A stretch of DNA of 7,271 bases. Origin: JAXDLH01 sp034666705. Lineage in GTDB: Bacteria; Chloroflexota; UBA6077; SHYK01. This document shows positions 1-5,010 of the stretch, in pieces. A program made the translations under genes and the position numbers. Within the stretch, counting starts at the first letter, position 1, and every line of letters starts with the position of its first letter. Under the pieces are notes generated by a model that did not search any database, had not been told where the DNA came from, and saw only the letters and a list, made by a program, of their open reading frames with translations. The stretch is taken from positions 1-7,271 of the forward strand of contig JAXDLH010000198.1 of assembly GCA_034666705.1 (NCBI GenBank), given 5' to 3'.

Positions 1-1
1 A

Positions 2-418
2 CGGCAGCAGGTGAATGGCCAGCAGGTCCTGGTAATTGGCGCCGTCCTCGCCCAGGATCAACTCACGGACGCATTCGCCGTGTCCCAGGAACTGGCGACC
101 ACTACGCCAGCCGGGCTAGCACCGCGATCGGCGCTTCTGGCGGATCAGGTCGTCGGCTCGTACGACGCACCGTGGGGAGCACACGTGGAAGTCATCCCGC
201 AACAGGCGGTCGACCTCGTCGGTTGGCCAGGCAGTACCGTGCAGCTCGAGGTGCAACTCGACCCGCTCCGCGCGCCAGCAACCGCGGGCACGCGCGTCGG
301 GAGAGTCACGCTACGCGCCGGTGCGCAAACGCAAATGGTGGACCTCGTGACAACCGCCCCGCTCAATCCGCCTGACGAGCGCTGGCGATTGCTGCGACCG
401 TTCCAGAACCCAGAATAG
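2..418 (+). CDS. C-terminal part of probable D-alanyl-D-alanine carboxypeptidase (peptidase S11), cut by window edge
   Basis: The reading frame is open to the left edge, so only the last ~138 residues are present and the true start lies outside; the GTG at 11 is internal. The catalytic S11 motifs (SxxK, SxN, KTG) must lie upstream and cannot be checked. What is visible is the end of the catalytic domain (VLVIGAVLAQDQLTDAF, then a helix-rich stretch) and a small beta-rich C-terminal domain. That domain carries WPGSTVQLEVQL and GTRVGRVTLRAGAQTQ followed by a VDLVTTAPL strand, typical of the PBP5 C-terminal domain found in S11 enzymes of high-GC bacteria. Such enzymes trim the terminal D-Ala from peptidoglycan stem peptides outside the cytoplasm. 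The end WWRL-like WRLLRPF has no obvious membrane anchor. The family is recognised from pattern only. An unrelated beta-domain protein is the alternative. Confidence 0.6.
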   Translation, partial: RQQVNGQQVLVIGAVLAQDQLTDAFAVSQELATTTPAGLAPRSALLADQVVGSYDAPWGAHVEVIPQQAVDLVGWPGSTVQLEVQLDPLRAPATAGTRVGRVTLRAGAQTQMVDLVTTAPLNPPDERWRLLRPFQNPE

Positions 419-483
419 CCCGACGCGCCGACCGCACGCTATCCCCGATAATGGGCGTACCGCACGCGACGTCTGAGGGAATG

Positions 484-936
484 ATGAAACCTGCCTTCCG
501 GCTCGCCAGCTTCGCGCTGTCCATTGCGTTCTTCTTCGCCGCGTGTACCTCCCGACAGCCGGCGGCGACGGAACCCAGTGTCGTAGCCGCCGTCGACACG
601 CCGGTGCCGACGGCCATCGTCCAGCCAACGCCGGTCTTGCCCGACCTGAAGGTGCTGGACACCGCCGGTTGGCACCGCGAGGCCGGCAACGTGATCTTCG
701 AGGGCGACGTCCAGAACCAGTCCGATCGGAGTCTGCGTAATATCAGCGCCCTCGTGACGTATTACACGCAGGACCTCCAGCGAGTGAAGCAAATCGACGG
801 CCCGATTGCCACCGACCCCCTTGCTGCTGGTGAGACGGCGCACTTCGCCATCACCTCCTCAGACGATCCGTCGATCACCCAAGCCACCATCGAGTTCCGA
901 GGCCCGGGCGGCACCATCAGCACCCAGGAAGGGTAG
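484..936 (+). CDS. Small lipoprotein with FxLYD-like domain
   Basis: A 150-residue protein starting with a lipoprotein signal peptide: MKPAFRLAS, a hydrophobic stretch (FALSIAFFF), then FAAC with the lipidated Cys at residue 21. Phe at -3 of the lipobox is slightly unusual. A Thr/Pro/Val-rich linker (about 22-52) leads to a single beta-sandwich domain (about 53-148). It carries VIFEGDVQNQSDRSLRNIS, a tyrosine-rich strand (LVTYYTQD) and DPLAAGETAHFAI, the pattern of FxLYD domains, whose role is mostly unknown and possibly protein or ligand binding at the cell surface. The start at ATG 484 places GAGGG (475-479) 4 bases upstream. ATG 481 adds one Met, and ATG 451 would add 11 residues without a clear ribosome site. 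It lies 65 bases after the carboxypeptidase gene on the same strand and may be co-transcribed. No function can be assigned beyond surface location. Confidence 0.75.
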   Translation: MKPAFRLASFALSIAFFFAACTSRQPAATEPSVVAAVDTPVPTAIVQPTPVLPDLKVLDTAGWHREAGNVIFEGDVQNQSDRSLRNISALVTYYTQDLQRVKQIDGPIATDPLAAGETAHFAITSSDDPSITQATIEFRGPGGTISTQEG

Positions 937-1117
937 CTCGACCGCTCGCGTGCGACGAAGTCGGGTTGGCGGTTCCACCTCCCGCTGGGGATAGGTGCCA
1001 GTCGACTGCGAAGTAGTGACAGTTTCTCGGTAGAATTGATGCACAATCCTTAAAGCAATGCCGGTTATGCAGCGCGATCATCACGGATACCGGTCAAGCA
1101 GAACGCCCGTGAGCGAG

Positions 1118-1133
1118 TGTGACGCTGGTCACA
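1118..1133. promoter_or_regulatory. CRP/FNR-family-type operator palindrome
   Basis: The sequence TGTGACGCTGGTCACA is a perfect inverted repeat (TGTGAC, 4-base centre, GTCACA) and matches the CRP consensus TGTGA-N6-TCACA at all ten specified positions. It lies in the intergenic gap 121 bases before the TTG start of the Tat-like repeat protein, where an activator or repressor site would be expected. CRP-like regulators with this specificity occur in actinobacteria and proteobacteria. Whether this organism has one cannot be seen here. Chance occurrence in GC-rich DNA is possible. Confidence 0.5.
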
Positions 1134-1241
1134 GTCATCCAAGACGATTTCTCAACGGCTGCACGGTGCGTTCCGCAACTTCACGTAGATACATTCATGG
1201 GGTCGCAGGGTGCGACGGGCCTGTCCCGCCGCAGCTGCACG

Positions 1242-1247
1242 AAGGAG
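1242..1247 (+). promoter_or_regulatory. Ribosome-binding site fixing a TTG start
   Basis: AAGGAG, a full Shine-Dalgarno core, sits 7 bases before TTG 1255. This supports TTG 1255 as the start of the repeat-tail protein over the upstream in-frame GTG at 1210, which has no comparable site. Confidence 0.75.
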
Positions 1248-1254
1248 CCCCATA

Positions 1255-1779
1255 TTGGACGTCACGTCCCAGTACTCGCAGTTCGACGAGGAAGCTGCGC
1301 CGCCCGGACCAGCGCACCTGCGCCGGAGCACGCGCCGCAGATTTGTCACCGGTGCAGTCGCGGCAGCAGGAGCGCTGGTTGCAGCGGGATACGTCAAGCC
1401 GTCCATCCAATCGCTGGGCGTTTCCACCGCGCTCGCGGCTGTCTCGGGGACTGAGCCCGGCCCTCTCCGGCCAAACAACTTGATCTCGACGTCTACCCGA
1501 ACTCCTGAGCCATCCCGAACGCCGACGCCGAGTCGCACGCCGACAAACACGCGGACGCCGGAGCCAAGCCGGACGCCGACTTCAACCCGGACCCCGGAGC
1601 CGAGCCGCACCCCGACGAACACGCGAACTCCGGAGCCGACCAGGACGTCGACGCCAACGAAGACTCCAACCTCCACGCGGACACCCACGGCCACCCGGAC
1701 ACCCACGGCTACCCGGACTCCGACCTCGACCCGTATCCCGGAGCCGAGCCGTACGCCCACGCCGACCCACACTCGCTGA
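1255..1779 (+). CDS. Tat-signal-like protein with YxxPxI leader-type motif and Thr/Ser/Arg/Pro hexapeptide tail
   Basis: 174 residues; TTG start chosen for its AAGGAG 7 bases upstream. Residues 1-25 form a polar N-region. TRRRFVT (26-32) fits the twin-arginine consensus, followed by a short Ala/Val-rich hydrophobic segment (33-45). Then comes Y46-V-K-P49-S-I51-Q-S-L-G55, matching the Y-x-x-P-x-L-x-x-x-G pattern of lasso-peptide leaders bound by PqqD-like recognition domains. TALA at 58-61 could be a signal-peptidase site. Residues 81-174 are 15 hexads plus a remnant of [S/T]-R-T-P-x-x, very rich in Ser/Thr with one basic residue per hexad and no Cys or Trp. The gene is followed after 37 bases by PqqD-like and HprK-like genes. 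Inference: an exported or membrane-held substrate of those two proteins. Alternative: an ordinary surface protein with a Thr-Pro linker, common in Chloroflexota, here without a folded domain. No known family was recognised for the full length. Confidence 0.75.
   Translation: MDVTSQYSQFDEEAAPPGPAHLRRSTRRRFVTGAVAAAGALVAAGYVKPSIQSLGVSTALAAVSGTEPGPLRPNNLISTSTRTPEPSRTPTPSRTPTNTRTPEPSRTPTSTRTPEPSRTPTNTRTPEPTRTSTPTKTPTSTRTPTATRTPTATRTPTSTRIPEPSRTPTPTHTR
1495..1776 (+). repeat. 18-base in-frame tandem repeat encoding [S/T]RTPxx hexapeptides
   Basis: About 15.7 units of 18 bases encode hexapeptides such as TRTPEP, SRTPTP, SRTPTN, TRTPTS and TRTPTA. The Arg is replaced by Lys in unit 10 (TKTPTS) and by His in the last partial unit. 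RTP becomes RTS in unit 9 and RIP in unit 14. The GAGCC-type EP units and the TN/TS/TA units partly alternate in the first half, suggesting higher-order 36-base duplication. Codons vary between units at third positions, so the array is not freshly duplicated throughout; the units at 1675-1710 (two TRTPTA) are nearly identical. Confidence 0.9.
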
Positions 1780-1816
1780 TAATGAGTGCGACAAGGTGAA
1801 AGGCGGGCCCGGCATC

Positions 1817-2143
1817 ATGGAGGATCGACCACAACTGCATTCGGCGCTCGCGAGCTACGAACTGGACGACGATCTCATCGTCTATGACGAGCAAAGCAGT
1901 GAGGGGTTCGTGCTGAATGCGACCGCGGCGCACATCGTCCAACTGCTGGACGGGTCGCGGACCGTGGCGGCGGTGGCGCGGGTGATTGCCCAGGAATACG
2001 GCGTCGAATACCAGCAGGCATTGACCGACGTCCGCGAGCTCATTAGCGAGCTGCGAGAAGCGAGCCTGCTCGCGACGGATGTGGCCGCCGCGAACCCAGA
2101 GGATCGTGCGGCACTGGTTCCGGGTGCGATCCACCGCGACTAA
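1817..2143 (+). CDS. PqqD-like RiPP recognition / peptide chaperone protein
   Basis: 108 residues from ATG 1817. A GTG at 1796 would add seven residues but has its only purine-rich stretch directly abutting it; AGGCGG (1801-1806) serves the ATG at 10 bases. The sequence has the PqqD fold pattern: two short strands (ELDDDLIVYD, 15-24), then GFVLNATAAHIVQLLDGSR (30-48), where L-N-x-T-A and L-L-D-G are the family hallmarks, and a helical end with EYGVEYQQALTDV and ELISELREASLL. PqqD-like domains bind leader segments of ribosomal peptides or proteins and present them to modifying enzymes. It sits 37 bases after the repeat-tail gene, and its end overlaps the kinase gene, implying translational coupling. 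No other domain is fused. Family assignment is firm; the partner protein is inferred from context. Confidence 0.88.
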   Translation: MEDRPQLHSALASYELDDDLIVYDEQSSEGFVLNATAAHIVQLLDGSRTVAAVARVIAQEYGVEYQQALTDVRELISELREASLLATDVAAANPEDRAALVPGAIHRD

Positions 2144-3026
2144 CTCGACCTACACGATCGACGCGCTCGGCCTCCGCGTCGCGTTTTCCGGGCCGCGCCG
2201 CTATCTAGCGGCCACGAAGCTCCTCTTCCCACGAGCCGGACGGGCACGCCCGCTCAGCAGCGGCGAGCCCATCACGCTGCAGATCGAGGAGTCTCCCACC
2301 GGCTCCGGCCATTGCCGGGTGACTATGGACGGATCGCTCGTGACCGCTACCAGTGGAGACGCCGAGGTATTGCCGCTCCTGGAATCCGCGGTTGCCCAGG
2401 CCGTGATCGATCGAGTCCAGGGTCGCTACTTTCTGTTCCATGCCGCGGCTGTTGCCTATCAGGGTCACGGCCTGCTCATGCCAGGAGCATCCGGCAGCGG
2501 GAAGAGCACGCTTGCGGGAGCCCTGGTAGCTGCGGGTTGCCAGTACCTGAGCGACGAGATCGCGGCCCTCGACCCAGAGAGTCTGCGGCTCACCCTGTAT
2601 CCGAAAAGCGTGTGCGCGAAAGAGGGCGGCTATCAGGCGCTCGCCTCGGGATGGCCTGGGCGCGCAACCCCGACGCCACAGCTTCGCGCGAACGGGGAGC
2701 GCATCTGGTATCTTGCGCCGCCCGCCACGTCGTGGGCGCGAACGCCGGTCCCTGTCCGCCACGTCGTGCTGCCACGGTTCGTGCTGGGGGCAGACGTGTC
2801 GATCGCGAGGATCCCGAGAGCAACAGGACTTTCCCAGCTCATCGAGCAAACCTTCGCGCCCGGCCCGCGGGAGGCGTGGGGCGTGGCCCGGCTCGTCGAG
2901 ATGTTGCGGCAGGCAAATTGCTGGGAGCTCCGTTTTGGCGATACGCCGCAGGCCGCGGCGCTGCTCCTGGCAACTATAGCTGACCATTCAGACACCGACA
3001 GGCGCCGCTCATCTGATGGCCGGTAG
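2124..3026 (+). CDS. HprK-related P-loop serine kinase-like protein
   Basis: 300 residues if GTG 2124 is the start, overlapping the PqqD gene by 20 bases. GTG 2106 and ATG 2079 are in-frame alternatives and none has a well-spaced ribosome site. The N-terminal ~95 residues are poorly conserved in such proteins. The kinase core follows: RYFLFHAAAV (101-110), Walker A GASGSGKST (121-129, Lys127), YLSDEIAAL (141-149) at the place of the acidic HprK motif, and a YPKSVCAKEGG segment around 165. A C-terminal helical part ends with a polar tail. HPr kinase relatives of this kind phosphorylate serine or threonine on proteins or peptides. Relatives in lasso clusters phosphorylate the C-terminal Ser of the peptide. 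True HPr kinase of sugar regulation is unlikely: no HPr or phosphotransferase gene is nearby, the HprK N-terminal domain is absent, and a PqqD-like gene is adjacent. Confidence 0.82.
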   Translation: MRSTATNSTYTIDALGLRVAFSGPRRYLAATKLLFPRAGRARPLSSGEPITLQIEESPTGSGHCRVTMDGSLVTATSGDAEVLPLLESAVAQAVIDRVQGRYFLFHAAAVAYQGHGLLMPGASGSGKSTLAGALVAAGCQYLSDEIAALDPESLRLTLYPKSVCAKEGGYQALASGWPGRATPTPQLRANGERIWYLAPPATSWARTPVPVRHVVLPRFVLGADVSIARIPRATGLSQLIEQTFAPGPREAWGVARLVEMLRQANCWELRFGDTPQAAALLLATIADHSDTDRRRSSDGR

Positions 3027-3159
3027 ATTTTCACCACGATTCATGTGGAGAGCCGTGCAAGGCGACCCACATTGACCGTAATCGCAGAAACAAGGGGCCA
3101 GCCACCTGACACCAATGTAGCTGATTCGTGTACGTTAGCGTCAGGTAGCTGGCTGCCAC
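3027..3159. other. Convergent intergenic gap with hairpins
   Basis: This 133-base gap lies between the 3' ends of the kinase gene (plus) and the helix-turn-helix gene (minus). Apart from a large inverted repeat and an overlapping alternative stem, no gene or T-rich terminator is visible. Its less GC-rich composition suits a shared transcription-end region. Confidence 0.6.
3097..3153. repeat. 14-base inverted repeat, possible bidirectional terminator or REP-like element
   Basis: Arms 3097-3110 (GCCAGCCACCTGAC) and 3140-3153 (GTCAGGTAGCTGGC) are complementary except at one position (C3103 against A3147), with a 29-base loop. It lies between convergent genes, 71 bases after the kinase stop and 7 bases beyond the stop of the minus-strand gene. 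No U-run follows either arm, so a classical terminator is not proved. An alternative short stem pairs CGTTAG (3133-3138) with CTAACG (3160-3165), which includes the stop codon of the minus-strand gene. A dispersed palindromic element is equally possible. Confidence 0.6.
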
Positions 3160-3387
3160 CTAACGACGAACTGCGCGCGCCGCTGTCTGGCTGGTCTCTC
3201 CGTCTGCGCTGAGCGCCTCCAACAATTGACTGCCAAGCACCCGGTATGCCCGGCCCACGCGAGCACCTCGGATTTTCCCGCTTTTCAACCAGCGGCGCAT
3301 CGTCGCGTCACTGATCTTGAGAATTCGACAGACTTCGGCGAGCGTGTATACCGCGTTGGGACGAATTTCGAGGTCAGAGCCAACCAT
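3160..3387 (-). CDS. Excisionase/MerR-type helix-turn-helix DNA-binding protein
   Basis: 75 residues. ATG at 3387 is preceded by AAGGAG (3393-3398 on the minus strand) 5 bases away, which decides against the upstream in-frame ATG at 3414. The core reads YTLAEVCRILKISDATMRRWLKSGKIRGARVG split by the recognition helix: YTLAEVCRILKIS (14-26), then the recognition segment ATMRRWLKSGKI (28-39), and the wing RVGRAYRV (43-50). This is the HTH_17/excisionase pattern in which a short winged helix binds DNA. The tail after residue 60 is polar and Ala-rich. Such proteins act as excisionases of integrated elements or as small transcription factors; no integrase lies in the window, so either role is open. 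It is downstream of the zinc-ribbon membrane gene on the same strand, but a 142-base gap with its own -10-like site suggests separate transcription. Confidence 0.82.
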   Translation of the reverse strand: MVGSDLEIRPNAVYTLAEVCRILKISDATMRRWLKSGKIRGARVGRAYRVLGSQLLEALSADGETSQTAARAVRR

Positions 3388-3414
3388 GGTTACTCCTTGT
3401 CTGGGGGTCCGCAC

Positions 3415-3444
3415 ATTCTAGCGTTATCCGGTCGCCGCGCTAAA
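3415..3444 (-). promoter_or_regulatory. Possible promoter of the helix-turn-helix gene
   Basis: On the minus strand TAGAAT (3415-3420) matches a -10 box at five of six positions. A weak -35-like TTTAGC (3439-3444) lies 18 bases upstream. Transcription would start near 3408, giving a leader of about 20 bases that contains the AAGGAG site. The -35 match is poor, so this is tentative. Confidence 0.33.
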
Positions 3445-3529
3445 GCCTGCCGACTCGGGCGAACCGATGGCAACGCGTGCTGGGATCAGAAGCGGTGCTC
3501 CCCCCGGACAGAACAAGCCTATTGGCAGC

Positions 3530-4138
3530 TCATGGATTCGAGGTCGAGCGCGGGGCTGCTCGAGCGTCGCCGGCCCAGCCGCACTCGGGACACTGATACC
3601 AGGACTCTTCGAGCTGCTCCTTCAAGAACTCGAGATTGCGCGTGCTCGCCTGGCACCGTGGGCACGGTGCTCCTCGCGACCAGCCAAGCCGCAAGGCAGC
3701 CACCACGAGCGAAGGCTCGATACCATCGGCAACGAGCGCCGCGCGAACCTCGTCACGGCTGCGTCCCTCTCGAAGCCCTGCGGCCACCCGGGACGCCGCC
3801 TCGTGTTCCCTGCCGCCGCCCAGCCGCCAGTCGCCCCCGCCACCGCTCATTCGGTAGAGCTGCCATGCGCCACCGACCAGCAACCCAACCGTACCGAGGG
3901 CGACTGCGGCCTCCCCGACCCAGTCGATCGGGTTCGCCGGCTGGATGCGAACGCTCCCCATGCCCCGGACCTGCACCGTCTCCGCCTCGGACCCGGGCTC
4001 CAACACCTGCACAAGGCTCATCACGATCAACATGGTGACGCCGAGCGTGAGCAACATCAAAGACGTCATGGCCAGGCGCCCGGGCGCACCGACGCGGGCC
4101 ATGAGCCAACGCAGTCCGTGGCCCACGTTCGTCAGCAT
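3530..4138 (-). CDS. Two-TM membrane protein with C-terminal zinc ribbon, function unknown
   Basis: 202 residues from ATG 4138. The frame stays open to 4285 but the extra N-terminal part has no ATG with a ribosome site and looks non-coding. An AGGAG at 4167-4171 lies too far upstream for this ATG, so the start is uncertain. TM1 is about 22-46 (LAMTSLMLLTLGVTMLIVM) and TM2 about 75-96 (EAAVALGTVGLLVGGAW), with a short, charged loop between. A Gly-rich linker (98-109) leads to a helical pair (112-152: AAGLREGRSRDEVRAALVAD and a second helix), resembling short SHOCT-like or repeat helices. A four-Cys zinc ribbon follows: CPRC (159-162) and CPEC (183-186), 20 residues apart. Plus-strand frames over this region show no family resemblance. 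No known protein was recognised; a membrane-anchored sensor or scaffold is a guess. Confidence 0.7.
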   Translation of the reverse strand: MLTNVGHGLRWLMARVGAPGRLAMTSLMLLTLGVTMLIVMSLVQVLEPGSEAETVQVRGMGSVRIQPANPIDWVGEAAVALGTVGLLVGGAWQLYRMSGGGGDWRLGGGREHEAASRVAAGLREGRSRDEVRAALVADGIEPSLVVAALRLGWSRGAPCPRCQASTRNLEFLKEQLEESWYQCPECGWAGDARAAPRSTSNP

Positions 4139-4365
4139 CCCGTCCAGTGCGACGTCATCTGCAACTCTCCTGAACGAGGTTCGCCCGCATGAAGCTGCCC
4201 GTTGGAGCAGCGAGCGAGCATAAGGTACGAGTTCGAGATAGCATACTCGCCGCGCCCGCTGGCGCCTGAACGCCGCGGCCCTCAACGGTCACTGACAGGC
4301 ACGCTCTCCATTGTCGCGCGGCCAACGAATTGACGGCCGGGCGCCTCGCCTCAGATAATCGCTGG

Positions 4366-4779
4366 ATGCCATATTTACAGATCGATCTCCCGGCCAGCTA
4401 TCCGACCGCTACCAAGCGTGACCTCGCCAGGCGGCTGGGCGACCTGTTCGCCGAGATCATGCAGACCACCCCCAGCATGGTGAACGTCGCCTTCCGCGAG
4501 TTGGGCGCGGGGAACCTCTATCGGTGCGGCCCCGGCGAGCCGGAGCCGGCCGCGGTCATCCAATGCGACATTCGCAATGGACGACCGGCATCACAGCGTC
4601 TCGCGCTGGCCCAGGCCCTGGTGACGGCCTGCACTGAGGCCCTCAACCTCCGCATCGACCGGGTCGTCGTGGAGTTCACCCAGCACGGCGGCGACGAGAT
4701 GTACCGCGACGGCTCATGGACGAAAAGCTGGGACCCCGGCGAGGCTGAGACGGGTGGGGGCACGCCCCGCCACGACTGA
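4366..4779 (+). CDS. Tautomerase-superfamily enzyme (two-domain 4-OT/cis-CaaD/MSAD type)
   Basis: 137 residues from ATG 4366, chosen because it puts Pro directly after Met. In this superfamily Met is removed and the amino-terminal Pro is the catalytic base or acid; the upstream ATG-like GTG/ATG at 4330 would hide it. Counting Pro as 1, the chain holds two beta-alpha-beta halves. The first is PYLQIDLPASYP with helix RDLARRLGDLFAEIM; the second is AAVIQCDIRNGRP with helix RLALAQALVTACTEAL, then strand RVVVEFTQ. Arg69 and Arg72 sit where cis-CaaD and MSAD place paired active-site arginines, and Glu102 lies near the usual late acidic residue. Substrates in the family are oxo-dienoates and haloacrylates, often in aromatic or halogenated-compound breakdown. 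The exact reaction is not deducible. The catabolic genes start about 1 kb downstream, so a shared pathway is possible but not shown. Confidence 0.8.
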   Translation: MPYLQIDLPASYPTATKRDLARRLGDLFAEIMQTTPSMVNVAFRELGAGNLYRCGPGEPEPAAVIQCDIRNGRPASQRLALAQALVTACTEALNLRIDRVVVEFTQHGGDEMYRDGSWTKSWDPGEAETGGGTPRHD

Positions 4780-4884
4780 GGCGCGACAGCCCGACGCGCT
4801 ACGCCGCCGCCCTGCGAAACGGGTACAGCATGAGCCCGAGCAGCACGAACCCCTGCGTCTGGCAGATCAGGACACGTCGTCTAA

Positions 4885-4945
4885 CGGGTGCAGTCGCGCG
4901 GGCATTCCGTATTGCCGGCCCAACGCGCCGCAGCAACTGCACCCG
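4885..4945. repeat. 10-base perfect inverted repeat upstream of the DDN-family gene
   Basis: CGGGTGCAGT (4885-4894) and ACTGCACCCG (4936-4945) are exact reverse complements, 41 bases apart. The spacer contains a smaller GGCA...TGCC stem around 4901-4916. A -10-like TATGCT lies at 4958-4963, so the right arm falls near where a -35 would be. It could be an operator, a stem in the leader or a small mobile-element relic; no evidence decides. Confidence 0.4.
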
Positions 4946-5010
4946 CCGATAAGACAGTATGCTGATTGAAGGAACTGCTGTAACGCAGAACCCTTTAAGG
5001 AGCGCTCACC

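Larger units (their letters stand above)
937..1254. other. Intergenic region upstream of the repeat-protein/PqqD/kinase cassette
   Basis: These 318 bases lack a convincing gene; the open frames across them look like shadows and have no family resemblance or ribosome site. They contain a 10-base perfect palindrome CAGTCGACTG (999-1008), a CRP-type palindrome (1118-1133) and the ribosome-binding site of the next gene. A -10-like TAGATA (1186-1191) lies about 72 bases downstream of the CRP-site centre if transcription began near 1198, but no good -35 accompanies it. No terminator with a T-run was found after the lipoprotein gene. Confidence 0.6.

Noticed and set aside
1152..1772. Minus-strand frame of 206 codons opposite the repeat-tail gene (Val/Gly/Arg repeats)
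   Set aside because: It is the complement of the 18-base tandem repeat, so any frame stays open by periodicity. It has no ribosome site or family resemblance, and the plus strand has signal, ribosome site and operon context.
1255..3026. A complete lasso-peptide cluster
   Set aside because: The leader-like motif, PqqD-like protein and HprK-like kinase are present, but no transglutaminase-like protease or asparagine-synthetase-like cyclase is found, and the repeat tail has no macrolactam-type core.
3133..3165. GTTAG...ACCTAAC pair reminiscent of integron attC core sites
   Set aside because: The left element does not fit GTTRRRY, the order and spacing are wrong for attC, and no integrase gene is near.
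3226..4192. Plus-strand frames of 270 and 241 codons opposite the helix-turn-helix and zinc-ribbon genes
   Set aside because: Their products are rich in Arg/Pro/His without hydrophobic or motif structure. The minus strand gives clear TM helices, a Cys4 ribbon and a helix-turn-helix.
4799..4900. Minus-strand tail GFVLLGLMLYPFRRAAA before a TAG stop, like the end of a membrane protein
   Set aside because: The frame upstream shows no matching membrane pattern and no start with a ribosome site. A short hydrophobic stretch can arise by chance; it could be a gene remnant but nothing supports it.
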